From Salticus scenicus (lineage: Eukaryota; Arthropoda; Arachnida; Araneae; Salticidae): DNA of 64,000 nucleotides. The notes under the pieces are model-generated. The model saw only the letters and a list, made by a program, of their open reading frames with translations, searched no databases and was not told the DNA's origin. Location of the stretch: assembly GCA_963930645.1 (NCBI GenBank), contig OZ005649.1:81267126-81331125 (forward strand), given 5' to 3'. The position numbers and the translations under genes were made by a program. Below, one piece after another: positions 45,217-58,790 of this stretch. The stretch's first letter is position 1, and every line of letters begins with the position of its first letter.

Positions 45217-46119
45217 CAAAAAGATTTAATCCTAGACGCCAATAGTTGCGACCATATTTCATACCTGTTAACAAGTACGGAATTGGCGTAGAGGGCGATA
45301 TGAAACTACAGAAAAATCTGAAATAAGGCGAATTAGGATCCCTAACCGGAACCGGAACTTTTTTTTTTTTTTTTTTTTTTTAACTTTTAAATAATTTTCT
45401 GTTTCAAAAGACGGTTGAAGTGTCGAAGACTTTTAATTCGTTTATTAGATTGGAATTAGCTAATTAGTTTAGGTGCTGCATGTATGCTTATATCATAATG
45501 CGGCTGCAAAAAGCGCAAATTTGGCTAACTTTTTTTATGACTCTGGTAGTTACTGGTTACTATTCATAATTGTCTAGTCTGGAGCATTATATGCGATATA
45601 GAAATTCATGGATGGGGTGACCTAAAAGGTATGTTTATAAGGAGTTTTAACGCGATCCCTTTTAATTTAAGATAAAACTACAAGAGTCATGTGTAATGTT
45701 TTCCGTAATCGATTTCAAAATACAAAATGATTTATCTAAAACTATCTTAAATGAAACGTCATTTGTAATAAAATATCCTTTTTGTAAAGTCCCTTTGTCT
45801 TAATTAAAGGACTACAGAAAAAATAATACAAGGAACACCTGAATTGCACATTTAACTTGATATTATAATACTGCAGTTTTAAAAAATAAATTAACAAAAA
45901 AATAAATTAACAAAATTGAAATTGTTTCAAAAAGTTGTTGTGCTTAATTTTGTCACACACAGTGCTTACTCATTAAAGAAATTAAATATTCCTTATAAGT
46001 CAATGAAGCATAAATAAAATTCAGTACAAAAATGCCACCATTTTTCGCTGTAATATTTGTAATGCAGTAAACTTGAAGTTGAAAAGAATTGAAAAATGAA
46101 CAACCAGTATGTAAGCATA
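45217..46119. other. AT-rich DNA with poly-T, no gene seen
   Basis: A more balanced stretch (about 45220-45355) runs into a poly-T of about 22 (45359-45380). The rest is AT-rich. Nothing coding recognised. Confidence 0.5.
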
Positions 46120-46121
46120 TA

Positions 46122-47770
46122 CACGGCATAAAAAAAGTAGACGGACACTTACTTGTAATACTTTAAAGCCATTTATTTCTTTAAATAAAGATATGAGGTA
46201 CATTTCTTTAATATAATTATATTCTTGAGACATCATATATTATTATTTTTTGGATATAGATGCAATCCTTTTGAATTAGGTAGTGGGAAAATTCAGGAAA
46301 CAAAAATGATGAATATTTGCACTGTAATATATATATATATTTTTTTTAAGTAGACGGACACTTCTTGTATCTCTAAAATAAAACGTTTTTAGTAAGGGGT
46401 TCGTCTCCCATTTGCTTTAATAAGTTCGTATACTCTGTTAGGCATCGAATCAATGAGATTCTGAATCTTTTTTTGACAGGAAATTTCCCAAATGTTTGTA
46501 AGAGCTTGTTTGAGCTAGTGAATTGATTCATACTGACGTCTACTCTCATAAATTTTATGAACAAGTATAGCCCAAATGTTTTCTACAGGATTCATATCCT
46601 GACTCTTGGCCGGCCAGGGTAAAACATTGAAGTTGTTCTCATGAAACCATTTTTTTAAGTTGTTAGCGGTGTGTATTGGCGCTCCGTTTTGTTGGAAAAT
46701 CCAGTTTTCTCCTCCAAGATCACACGCAAATGGCAAAAGCTCACTGCTTAGTGTTTCAATATAATCTTTGTGAGTCTGCTTCTTACTTAGGAACACTAAA
46801 TTTGTCCTTCCACCATAGCCAACAGCTAGCCACACCATCATGCCACCACCACCAACTTGCCGAGTAGAGTACACTTCACCTTCTTTCTCCAAACTGTGCC
46901 AATAATATTGATATCCATCTGGGCCGTCTAAATTATTTTTTTTCTCATCTGAAAAAACTAAAGATATTCATTCTGTAGTCCAAGACGTATGATTTTGAGT
47001 CCACTGAAGGCGTTCTGTCACGTGGTAATCCTTCCAGCATGGATGATGTTTTCTCTTCTTATATTGAAAGAGCTCTTAGTGCTTAATGTAGATATAAATT
47101 GTCTAAAAAGTTACGTTAGTAATTCCTGTGTTTATTTGAACTCTGGAAATTAATGCTCCAGTTTTTTTTTTTTTTTTTTTCAGCTCAGTAAAAATTTTTC
47201 TTTGATCTCTAAGCGAAAGTTTATTTGGCCGGCCACTCTTTTTCTTTACGCCATGGGCTTCAGGAGCACGTAGAAAATCGCTGATGCTACTTTTTCTTAT
47301 TAGAAGTAGCCTACTAATTTCTCTGACTCATTTATTAACATTTTTTAGCGCTATAATCTTTCCTTTCTGGTAATCAGTTAGGAGAATTCCTCGTGGCATG
47401 GCGCATTCATCTCCAAGAAATTTAACTACGTAAAACCATCTTGTCAAGCACGTTAGTAATTGGCAAAATGCCAAATGTACATGTACATGCAAAACTGGTA
47501 TTCCGCAAGAAACACCCACTTAGATAATTGCAATTTTTGACCAGTGTCTGTCTACTTTTTTGAAAAAATATATTGTACAAATGTATATTATTTTCTCTTT
47601 TCTGCATTTCCCTACATTAAAATTATAAATAATTGAATATTTTTATTTGTCTATCAAAAATATGAAGATTGATAAGTATAAACATGTTAAAGAATTTTAA
47701 TTGACATTTCTTATTAAACAAAGATGGGGTTTTAAAAAGTTGTAAAGAAGTTTACTTTTTTTATGCAGTG
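46122..47770 (-). mobile_element. Tc1-like transposon with IR/DR ends (1.65 kb), inactive
   Basis: TA lies at 46120-46121 and 47771-47772. The outer ends are CACGGCATAAAAAAAGTAGA on the left and, inverted, CACTGCATAAAAAAAGTAAA on the right. A second, inner copy of GTAGACGGACACT lies about 215 bp inside on the left (46348-46369), and a matching AGTAGACAGACACTGG on the right (47541-47563, inverted). Double terminal repeats of this kind define the IR/DR group of Tc1-like elements (as in Sleeping Beauty and Minos). It encodes one decayed transposase on the minus strand. Confidence 0.88.
46389..47399 (-). pseudogene. Tc1-like transposase, decayed
   Basis: About 336 codons from a Met at 47399 (MPRGILLTDYQKGKI) to a stop at 46389-46391 after GRRTPY. 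Parts visible: N-terminal helix-turn-helix with RKSSISDFLRAP, GRPNKLSLRDQRK linker, FSDEKK with the first catalytic Asp (about 46950), YGGRTNLVFL, QQNGAPIHT and NPVENIW with the catalytic Glu. The second catalytic Asp is replaced by Asn (family QQDxAPxH), and the spacing to Glu is 34. In-frame stops, frame changes and a 20-base poly-A insertion (minus strand, 47161-47180) also break it. Cut-and-paste transposase in life; inactive here. Confidence 0.9.
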
Positions 47771-47772
47771 TA

Positions 47773-47972
47773 AATATTCAGACATAATATCCCCTATAAT
47801 TTTAATTATTATGCTTTTCCTTATTCTAATCTCGCTCTTAATTCTCTTCTGTTTTTCACATTATCTCAAATCGCATGTTTTTTTATCTGAAGAAGACATA
47901 TTAGTTCTTTTGAAACGTGTTGTTCTTTTCAAATTGTACAAACTTTATCTTCCTTTAAAATTAATATATATA
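47773..47972. other. Spacer between two Tc1-like elements
   Basis: About 200 bp, AT-rich, no feature seen. An 81-codon frame here is hydrophobic, low complexity and probably chance. Confidence 0.5.
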
Positions 47973-47974
47973 TA

Positions 47975-49640
47975 CAGTCAGTCAAAAAAGTTTGCGTACA
48001 GTAACTAAATAATGCACAAATCTACTGTGAGGCCGTTTGTTTTTTTATAAAATTACAGTATTTAATTTTTTCTTTAACGTTATGGTTATATTAACCAAAT
48101 TAGCACTGCAAAATAGTTCAATAAATTATTACTAAATTTAATAAAAAATTTCTTTTCCGATAAGTTTTTAAACTGCTGTCAAAAAAGTCTGCGTACGCAC
48201 AGATAATCATCCGAAAAATTTGCATATTATCAGTCGTATTTCCAGTTGAATGAGTCATAGCTAAGTTCGACGTGAAGACAATTGCTTTTCTATAATAAGT
48301 AGTCCTGTATTTTAATAAATGTTGAGTGATTAAGCGTTATTCACTTCATATCATGGAAAAAGGATAAGAAATACCTCTAATTTTAAGACGGTTGATAATA
48401 AAGTTAAGAGATGAAGGAAAATCTCTACGCCAAATCGGTAAAATTGTTGACAAGTCTCATTCCAGCATTCAACGAGTAATACAAAACTTTCTAGACACAG
48501 GAAGTCTTGGTGTAAGAGCGAGATGTGGATGGCCTAAAAAATTATCATTCAGAGAAGAAAGAAAAATAATTCGAAAAATCAAAGTTAATCCTAAACTCTC
48601 TGATTCTAATATTGCGGAAGATCTGAATGTGACGTGCAATACACAGGTTTGCCCAGAAACTGCAGAAAATGTGCTTAGAAATGCTGTTTATCATGGGAGA
48701 ATAGCCAGAGCAAAATCGTACATTTCGGAGATTAATCGGAAAAAGAGAATTACTTTTGTAAAAATCATTTACATAAATCTCCTGAATTCTGGAATAAGTG
48801 ATCTCGTCAGATGAAAGCAAATTCACCGTTTCTAAGTTAAATGGTCGCTGTATAGTTTGGAGAAAGCCGAATACAGAAAAAGATGTGAAAAATTTGCGTC
48901 CGACTGTTAAGCATGGAGGAGGTGGTGTCATGGTTTGGGGGTGTATGTCCTCTAATGGAGTCGGAAAGTTACATATAATAGATCGAATAATGGATAGATT
49001 TGTTTACTTGGACATATTAAAGAAAAATTTAAAAGCAAGTGCCGAAAAACTGGGAGTTAAAGATGATTTCATTTTTCAACAGGACAATGATCCTAAGTAT
49101 AGAGCTAGGATAATTAAAGAATATATGCTCTATCATGTTCCTAGATGGCTACAGACACCCCCTCAATCCCCAGACCTTAATCCAATAGAACATCTCTGGG
49201 AAAAACTTGAAAAAAAATATTCGAAAATGCAATATTACATCAAAAAATTATTTAATATGCAAATTGAAAGAAGAATGGTCCAAAATTACTCCATCCGACA
49301 CTGAAAAGCTTGTTCATTCGAGGCATAAAAGATTGCAGGCTTTAATTAAACACAAAGGATACCCTACCAAGTATTAAACAATTGTTTTAAGAAAAGAAAC
49401 ATATAAATTGTACAAGTGTACGCAAACTTTTTAGATTTAAATTCTTTGCTTTTGTTTCTTTTAGATGTTTTGTGTAACAAATTGTTGCTATAAGTCTGAG
49501 AATATCGAGCAAATGAATGGTAAGAAACCCGTTCAGATATAAATAAAAGGTTAAAAACTAAAAAAAAGTTTCCTTACTTTAACGTTGTTGTTTATTTTTT
49601 AAATATATAATCGCTGTACGCAGACTTTTTTGAGCAACTG
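47975..49640 (+). mobile_element. Second Tc1-like transposon with IR/DR ends (1.67 kb)
   Basis: TA at 47973-47974 and 49641-49642. The outer ends are CAGTCAGTCAAAAAAGTTTG and, inverted, CAGTTGCTCAAAAAAGTCTG, continuing as CGTACAG in both. Inner copies lie at 48177-48200 (GTCAAAAAAGTCTGCGTACG) and 49416-49435 (inverted, AAAAAGTTTGCGTACAC). It is a different family from its neighbour at 46122: the ends and proteins differ. Transposase on the plus strand with all three acidic residues kept but frame broken. Confidence 0.9.
48353..49377 (+). pseudogene. Tc1-like DD34E transposase, frameshifted
   Basis: About 341 codons from a likely Met at 48353 to a TAA at 49375-49377 (ends KGYPTKY). N-terminal paired helix-turn-helix (LRDEGKSLRQIGKIV, SHSSIQRVI), linker RCGWPKKLS, then TAENVLRN. 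A frame change near 48760-48800 separates this from the catalytic part: SDESKF (first Asp), GGGGVMVWGCMS, FQQDNDPKY (second Asp), PPQSPDLNPIEHLWE (Glu, 34 residues later). A second frame change near 49300 precedes the C-terminus. An early stop follows the Met (residue 5). Close to intact in motif content, but not translatable as one protein. Confidence 0.92.
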
Positions 49641-49642
49641 TA

Positions 49643-50770
49643 TGTACATTCATGTAATATTCTACATCAGTGTTTGAAATTTTGGTTTTGTAATTTTATT
49701 CTAAGATGATCACATCAAATCTATTTCTAAAATTTTAAATTTATTATTTCAAATTTAATTATTTCAAATTTTTTGTTTAATGAAAAATATAAAGTATCTA
49801 TTTTATTTTTAAAGTATAAAATAACATAATTCCGTATAATTTACGCTGATAAAAGTATAACCGTGTACAAAAGTTAGTTAATTCAAGAAACTGAAAGACA
49901 TATGAGCAATGTCACATATTATATGTGTTCTTTATTTGACATACAAATGCAATTTCTCAATGCATTTCAACATAATTTTCTTTTATGTATGCAATAACTG
50001 TCATTTTGGTATTTCATTAGGTAATTAGATTATTTTGTAAATGGGTTTGGGAGAAATTCCTTCAATTAATTCTATCCAACTTTATAGATTAAATGTGTAA
50101 TATTTGTACACTGTATCTAATTTCTTAATGTACGTCAAGAATTCTGGAAGTAACATTTTAAAATCAGATTGTAACTATTTGTGATTCGGGATTATTTTTA
50201 AAATAATTTTTATATTAAAAATGTTTATGTGATAAGCTGTCATTTAAAATAATACCCTAAAATACCGCATATTTAAGGATGAATTTTAGACAGCATGAAA
50301 TATATTATGTTTTATCTGTGTACAAATTATTATTTGAATTTGGAAGACTTTTTCTTATATATAGAACTATGATGATTTTATACATGGAATAAAGTTACCT
50401 TTACATAACAGACAGAAATAAAGAATGGGTTAATATATCAAATTCCTTACCTTTATTAAATTCCTTAATCATTTTAACTGATATCAAAATTTATAAACGC
50501 AAATTAGTTTTTTTTTTTTTCATCTTGTTTGCAAAGAAACATCTTTTAATAACTTTAAAATTATGAAAACATGGTATTGGTACACAGGTAAAGAGGAAAT
50601 AATATTATAATTTGGACCTAGGGTCTATTAAAGAAATGAAATAATAAAGGCTGATTTTATTTATTTATTTTTTTCATTTTTAAGCTGACTTTTCTTTCCT
50701 AAATTTACAACTGAATTAATAATTTTTTTGAGATTTTCTTCTGTTAGTCTAAAAGTCTAAGACGCAAAGA

Positions 50771-50805
<35 letters not shown>

Positions 50806-51005
50806 AAGTAACTTAATTCCCCCAATTATAAGTAGGTTGATGAGAAGAATTATTTGCTTCATTTTCGAAAATAAATAACTTAGACATTTTGCACATTGAT
50901 TGCACGTCTGATGTTTCAAATGTTATGTTAAATCTTTTTTTTTTTTTTTTTTTTTTTCAAATAAATCGATTTTATTATTATTATTATTCAGTTGTTAATT
51001 TTATT

Positions 51006-51039
<34 letters not shown>

Positions 51040-51706
51040 TCGACACTTTTAATGTTTAAGCACAGTAAATTCAACTACTCTTGAGACACAATAAATTTAA
51101 TTCACTCGTTAATCCTATGAATAAGTTATAAGTAGCAATATAGACCATTGGATTTACTCAACACTGAAGATTTAGCTGAGAGTTTTAAATTCTATAAAGA
51201 ACACTTTTTAATTTATCGAACAAACTTGTTTTATTTTTAACAATTAAAACTCTCATTACCAATAATCGAAACTAAATTACAACAATCTTGTTTTAGCTTT
51301 AATATATTAAGCGTGAGACATAATTTTAGCGTAATTTTTAGAGCTATAATCTGAAACACAGATGTATGATATGCCTCAAAATAAAGTGCCATTTAAAGCA
51401 TATCTTTTAATGCATTTCAACAAAAAACAATATAACTTATTATAATAAATATTTTACATATCAATTTTAAAGTACAGACACAGAAATATAAATTTCACAG
51501 AAATTTAAAAAACTTCCTCTTAGCAAAATTACTCGTTGGATAATACGCGATAAAATTTAATCAACACCTTTTATGATAACAACGTATATTATATCTGAAG
51601 TTTTTATGTGATTACAGCCAATAAATGACGATAATATGTATACATAATAATATTACATATACACATACATAATACACAATACACATTTAATACACATGTG
51701 TAATAC
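49643..51706. other. AT-rich DNA with long poly-T tracts, no gene seen
   Basis: Several pure T runs of 20-35 bases (near 50773-50802, 50935-50957, 51007-51038) and AT-rich filler. Nothing coding. The AATAC target duplication of the next element ends at 51706. Confidence 0.55.
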
Positions 51707-52577
51707 TGTCAAGTAGAAATCCTGGGATTCTACTGTTAAAGTTCCAATTTAATGTCCAGGTCCGTATAGCTGAAAAAGGAGGCCGTCGAAACAAAAAGAA
51801 CTAATAGTTCGCAGCAAAACATATTTATTTTCTTTTGTAGAGGTTTCATAATAAAATGAACAGTACATTAATAGTGTAATTTCAGCATGACCATAAGTTA
51901 CGAGAATGCAAAATATAGGGGTGAGAGAGAGAGCTACGGGGTTACATGTTATTCAATCAACAGTTGTAGAGCGAATTCTGAAGTTGACTCTATTGCAATT
52001 CAGATCAGACTGATGAATTACGCCAAAATTATTAAAACAGTGCCAAACTTTCCAGCCAAAGCTAATCCTTTGTTTGTAGAATAATTTAATATAAATATTT
52101 TGAATTTAGTAAGTTCGTTACCAAGAAATAACGCCAATCCTCTATGCCAAGTTTTATCGCCAAACAGCCGTTAATAAGCGAGACCAAAAGTCTGCAAATG
52201 ATTGCACATCCTGTGATAAAAAAAAATCTAAATTACCCTTTAATGATTTTCAAACATAAACACATTGCCTAATTTATTTATAACAAAGTGGACTCGCGCA
52301 ATTTAAAAGAAATAAAAAGTAATTATGTATCCAACGGTTTATAAACAAAATAATATTTTTTTATATTTTATTTATTAAATGATTTAGGAAAGATTATTAT
52401 TCTGATAGATGTCATTTAAAAAGAATATGTTTTGACAAAAGCGAATAAATAAAAGTAATTTAGAATTTAGTTATCTATTTTTATTAGCTATTTAATTTAT
52501 TGAAAATATAATAATTATTTATTGCCTTTATTTAAAGTTATAATTAAAACACATATATGTGAAGGAACGACTTCACA
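51707..52577 (-). repeat. 3' LTR of the LARD-like element (left copy)
   Basis: 871 bp. On the minus strand it starts TGTGAAGTCGTTCC and ends TACTTGACA. A short frame (51887-52084 on the plus strand) recurs unchanged in the other LTR; nothing suggests it is expressed. Confidence 0.95.
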
Positions 52578-52590
52578 TATTTCTCCCCAG
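52578..52590 (-). other. Polypurine tract of the LARD-like element
   Basis: The minus strand reads GCTGGGGAGAAATA directly upstream of the LTR start TGTGAAG. Confidence 0.7.
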
Positions 52591-55500
52591 CGACGAAGAA
52601 AAAAAAAATATCGTCAAACTGGACGAAAATTATAAAAATATAGAACGCTCTCTCTCACCTTCACAACAGTGTAATACAATTCCAAAAAAAAATCTGCATC
52701 CAATTGTGAGAAATGTAAAGTAACCTTTTGCTAAGCAAGGGAAAAAAATTGTGGCATATAACAATAAATTCGAAAAAAAAATCAATAATAATGACAGTTA
52801 TGAAATCATGAGACATATTCAGTCATTGTCATGCCAAATTGACATATCTGAAACAAATTACATAATCAATAATTTATATAAATATGATATATAAAATGTG
52901 TAAAATATTAAAAAAACAATCATTTATTACAGTGTATGTATGTTTGATAATAAGGAAAAGGAAATCAGTAACCAGAAATATGAAAAACAATTACATTTGT
53001 ATTTTGTTAATTTTCAAAAAAAATTTAATATTGCATTAATATGAAAAAAATATATAAACATTTTTGATTAAGAAGACCATTATCGTACACGTGAAAAATT
53101 AAATTCTAACAAACTGAGCCAGAGAGTGTATAATGGAACAATATCTATGACAGATATGATGGTTTTGTGATGCCTAACTGAACATAGCGTACTGAACAAT
53201 ATGTATGAAGCAGAAGAGGCTTCATGTTGTGCAAAAATGACAACCAGCATTCTGCAAAGTGACATAATGAAATGTCCCTTGTATGTGTAAAAATGTGTAG
53301 AAAAAAAAATCTAGCCCTATGTCAGAATAAAAGCGCACATGTAAGAGTTCAAGAAAATTATTTTATTTTATTTTATTTTATTTTAACTTTTGTCTATTTT
53401 TATGCCTTCTAATTTATTTTGTTTTGCATAAATTTATGAACCAACTTTATTTCAATAGCTTGTGTTGGTAAAAAAAATATTAAAATTTACTTGTATGAAA
53501 TAATTTCCTTTTCCTGAACAAAATTTTTATTAAATGAATTAGCATTTGAATTTCTCACAAAAATATGATCTCAATAATAATATAATTTTTAATGCATAAA
53601 CTCTGAGTAGACCTGGAATAGATGATAAGAATACAACTCATAAAAATTGCCAAAAACAGCAAAAAAAAAAAAAAAATCTAAATATACTATTGTTTTATAA
53701 TTACAATTGAACTATTATTTTATCGAGCCCAATTAATATTCAATATCTTTCTTAAAAAGGATACTGTATGTTATACAGATAATTCCATAATACTGCTCAG
53801 TAAGAAATAGTCTTAAAAAAAAAAAAGAAGAGTGAACCAGCCACATACTTCTGCACAGACTACTTCTTACAACGCACAGATGATTTCACGGCCATATAAA
53901 ATACATCTGTGGTGCAAACCTTACAAAAAGAAATTATTTTGATTGAGAAATTTTTAAATAATTAAATATTTAATTTAAGCTGAAAGAAAACTTTCTGCAA
54001 GAGTTTTACTCTTTACACAAGGAAAAAAAAATTTGATAAAAACAAAATTTTAAAACGTACAGACTATGTACGGAAATTTCACTTTTTATGTATTTCTTTG
54101 AAAAACAAATAGGCTCAAAAAAAAAATGACAGAGTTTATTGCAAGTTGACAAAAATTTATTTACTTTTGTGTATGTGTGTATTATTATTGTAACTAGTCT
54201 TATAAAAAAATCCGTGTAAAAATTTAATAAAAGAAAATGTAATTATCTCTACATGTGAACCAATGAAATAGCAACTAAATAGGTCAGATAAAATTTTGTG
54301 AGTGTGTGTGTGTGTCAAACATTGGGTTGTGAGGCCAAGTTTGAGAATAATGAAGAAAAGCATGGAAAACATGCATGTGAAAGATAATGGAATACTATTG
54401 AATAAATTTGAATTATGACTGACAAACTGAGCAGCCAGCCAATAATACAATAAATTTCTGACCCAAAAGAAAACATATACAGGAACACATGTAGAAACAT
54501 AAGGGAAAAAATATTCTTTTTGGTGTGTGTGTGTGTGTGAGAATTATTAATTATAAAGTGTTTGCAAACGTTAAAATAACTGATCATGTTATTCAAATGA
54601 GATAAAAAAAATAGTGTGAATTTGTCAAAAAATGCATCTTGTGAAAGAGGTGATGTGTTCACGCAAAGAATCCTTGAAACTTTGACAACCAATGAAAATA
54701 TAATTAGGAAATTATACAATCCAAATATTTCCAAAAGTCACATACATCCTCATGTTATTTATTTAAAATCTATTAAGTAATTTTATATCAATATATTTTT
54801 TATTTATTATTATTTTCATTATTTTAATTATTTATTTTTGTCACCCGAAGTATTTATAGAACATGTGTTAATGAATTATAAGTGTACTTGGAAACCAATA
54901 TAACATAACCTTCAAAAATTGTTGTGAAAGTGTGAAATCCCCTACACAATTACAAGTGTTGAAACCAATATAATGGTCAAAATCCGTAGATTATAGAAGT
55001 CATTAATATACTGACAACCAGAGCAACACAATTGTGCTTATAGGGTAAATGTGTATATGTGAAAATTAAAAATATAATCAAACGGGTGATATGTTATGTT
55101 TAAACAATATTGTAAAAAAGGAATATCAACTGAAATAATTTGAACTATTAAAAATTTAGTATATGTCTGTAAGTGTTCCAAGAAATATTAAAATTGAAAA
55201 AAATAAAAAAAATGCCACAAAAATAAATTTCCATTGCCGCAGATGAAAGCGCTAAAATTGCGAATTTAACGTGCACAGAAAATTATAAACAAACAGTAAA
55301 AGCAAAAAGTCATGACTAAAATAACAGTATTATCTACTGAACTGAGCATATATGAACTGAGATGAGCTGAGCTCAGGTGAGATGAGCTCAGATGAGGCCT
55401 CAAAAATTAAAAAAATGCGCATAAAGTAAATATATAAATAGCTTCAAAGGCTATAAAATTGCTCAGCAAAATAATAATATAAAAACTCGAGTACAAGAAG

Positions 55501-55597
55501 TGTAATCTCACTTCAAAAAGGTGAATAAAAAGAATTTCACCAAATCAGCTGATAAAAGGAACAGTAAAATAAATCTGTTCACACACGTGCAAAAGAT

Positions 55598-55634
<37 letters not shown>

Positions 55635-56036
55635 CTTAAAAAAAATACTGCAATTATTCATCAGTGGGCCCAATTTGATGTTAAAGTAAGCTTACTATAT
55701 ATTTTGGTGTGATAATTATTTGCTAGCAATAGTAATAAAATATTCCCATATATATAAGATAGACATATTAAATATAAACACCAATAAACAAACATGAAAT
55801 ATCGAATAAATGCGATAAAATATATCATATGTACAGTAAAAATAAAAAAAAAACTCTGCAATCAACGTATTTGAACTGAATGAAAAAAATATATCACTAT
55901 TATTATTATTAGAACACAAACAAACTCAGGCGGAATGGCGAGAGTTTATTTCTGTTTCAAACAAAAAAAAATTAAGCAGTCTTCCGTTTCTGTTTTCTTT
56001 TTTTTTTTTTTTTACCTTATCACGATTACTCTGAAA

Positions 56037-56069
<33 letters not shown>

Positions 56070-58790
56070 TTACGTAAATGAACGAAATAAAACTATTATG
56101 CACATAAAATAAATTTCGTATGAAAGGTAATTAAGGGTTAAAATTTTAGAAAATGATGATAGGTTTCATCTAACAAAATTGAATGAATGTGGAAAAGAAA
56201 TGTGTGAAATGAAAAATTACATTAGATGTCAATGTTCACGACCAGCATAATGATACCTGGATTTATGCGATAACATCTAACCGACAAAAAAATATGTGTT
56301 ATAAAATTTCTCAAAGTTTATGAAATTAGAAAAAAATAATTAAAACATTTGTGTTAAAATGTAACATTTTAGTTAAAATGGGCAAAGAAAATACTGTGTT
56401 ATGTTATTATAAAAATTAAAACTTGAAAAAAAAATTCGACAACCAAAAATAATATTAGAATAAAATTATGTTTATGTGTTTAGGTATCCAAGATATACAA
56501 CCAATTCTCTTTCTGTATAAGTGATTGTACATGATTATTTAAGAATGCCTGGTAAGTATAATAAATAAAACATTGAACCTTATGTTCAAGACTAACAAAT
56601 TTGTTAGGTTTACATGAAAGTCAATGTACATAATATCCGAAAAAATTAGAAAAGAAATATGTAAATTTGAAAAATTGTGTGTTAAATTTATTCAGGACAC
56701 TTGCATGCAACAAGATACGGCCAGTATAGATTCATAAAATATATTATGTACTGGATTTACGTATTGTCCTGAATACATATAGTGTTAAAAAATGAAAATT
56801 GTTGGAGATACAATCAATTAATAAATATTTATCCTCAATATTTTATTTTATTTATATATTCTGTCACTGTGTAAGTGAGTATGTACCTATGCGTTGTGAG
56901 AAAGATGTTTTTATATAAACAATATTAGTAAACAATGAAAAAAAAATGTACCCTAAAGAAAAATAATATCATTCGATTTCTGTAAAATATGTTAAATTTT
57001 GTGTAAAATTTAAATAGTAAAAATGTAAGTTAATTATAGGAATACTCAAATTAAATGAAGTTTAATGTAAAATCATGCAAACAAAGACAATCAATGCAGA
57101 TCCCCTCACCAAGAAAAAATTTGGCCAGTAATTCAAGATAAGGAAAAAAGCATTGAATGCCAACAACACAAGTGCAATTAGCAGCGCTACTAATGCACAT
57201 TGTGGCACAAAATTACATAAACTTAAATCCTAACATATTAATTGTGCCTCTTTTAATTCAAGGACTTAAATTAAATGTATAAACCTAAATTATTTATTTG
57301 TTTAATTATTTTTAAATGAAAGGATAAATAATGGTATTTAGAAAAAAGTGTAGTGTTTTGACAGTTAGGTTTTGAAACACAGTGATGCATAAGATTATAC
57401 AGCCCTTATCTTTAAGAAACCAATTGTAAAAAAAACTTGATTTAATATAACCATGATAAGAAAAATAAACCCATTATCTTTAAAATTAAAAAAATGAATC
57501 TCAATAATTTATGTAAAGGTGTGAAAGTTATGTAACATATTAAGTAAAAAAAATATCAACTAAGTTCTCTAAAATATATTGCTAAATTTTGCTTTAAACT
57601 ATGACCTTAAAAAGTAATAAAAAACATATAAATTTATGGAACAAAAGTATGAGAATAACTGAAATTATCACTCTAGTTATTTTATTTATTCATTAATTTG
57701 TTATACAATGGCAGTTCCAAGCAAGTTAAAATCAGTGAACAAAAAAAATATATGTGTGTAAAAAGAGAAGAAATAGGTGTCAAGATACCGACTGATATCA
57801 AAGCAAAATTTTTCAACACATCTCCCAAAAGTAAATAAAAAGTATGTGTATTTCCAACCTGCCTGAAAAACACCAACATGAGAAATAACTTCAAGTTTAG
57901 TTCTTAAATTAAAAAATTAATTAAATTCAATTATTGACAATAAACAGAATAATACACATTTTTCAAAAGGAAAATCTGAATATGAAAATAAAAAATATAC
58001 TGAAAGGTAATGCAAATTTGTATAAAAATTGCACACAAAAAAAAAAAATTATTATTATTATTTTCCGTTTTTTTTATTCTTTTTTTTTTTCTTTTTTGCA
58101 TTATGAATGAAAAATCAAGAAATTTCTAAAAATTTATCATCACGCATTGTATATCGGTATTAGCATAAAAAGGAAAATATGAATATGAGAAATATAAAAT
58201 ACTATAATATGTAAATTTATATATATATTACACATAAAATTTAAAAAAAGCAAGTTTTTTTTTCTTTTTTTTTTTTTTATCATTATTATTATTACTTTTA
58301 AAATTGGGAAACAAAAATATATTATATGGAAACAGAAACAAAAATATATATACAGAAATCTGACAATATTTAAGCATCCTTGTTGTTTGTATTATCTAAA
58401 AAGTTTTTAATTAATGATGCACCAAGAAAAAAATTATGTATCAACAAGGATACTTAAGAGTGAAAAAAAAATATACAAAACACTCACCAACCTTTCATAA
58501 TCTTGACCTGAAAATAAAACTTTATTTTTATTAATTTTAATAAGATAGGAAATGATTTTCTCCGCGTTCGGTTCTCCAATTACCCCTTCATTTTAGCAAG
58601 ACCTTGTGTCCTGATGAATAGGTGCATATTTAATGATTTATTTCACTTGACGCAAAATTTTACAAATCTTTCAGGCCTTAGTTCTAAGTGATATTTCTCC
58701 TCACGAAAATTAATGTTCGATTCGCCATGCACAAAAATAACATTCCATTAGTGTCCACGGAAATGTTATCTCATGTATATGTTCTTTATT
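52591..58790 (-). other. Internal region of the LARD-like element, no coding capacity seen
   Basis: About 6.2 kb, strongly A/T-rich, A-rich on the plus strand. It includes TG microsatellites (54302-54316, 54522-54538), a poly-T of 35 (about 55598-55632), a GATGAGCTCA-type local repeat (about 55350-55396) and loosely repeated segments (about 56110-56290 resembles 56600-56780; 57960-58090 resembles 58160-58300). Stops are frequent in all frames. It may act as spacer, packaging or RNA structure; no protein role is supported. Confidence 0.75.

Noticed and set aside
48545..48931. 128-codon minus-strand frame
   Set aside because: Antisense shadow of the Tc1-like transposase on the plus strand.
51887..52084. 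65-codon frame identical to 59729-59926
   Set aside because: Identical because it is in both LTRs of the same young element. No domain, and antisense to the element.
54157..54734. Two overlapping minus-strand frames of 97 and 139 codons as an envelope-like or membrane protein
   Set aside because: Hydrophobic residues come from T-rich sequence and HTHTHT runs from TG microsatellites. No signal of selection.
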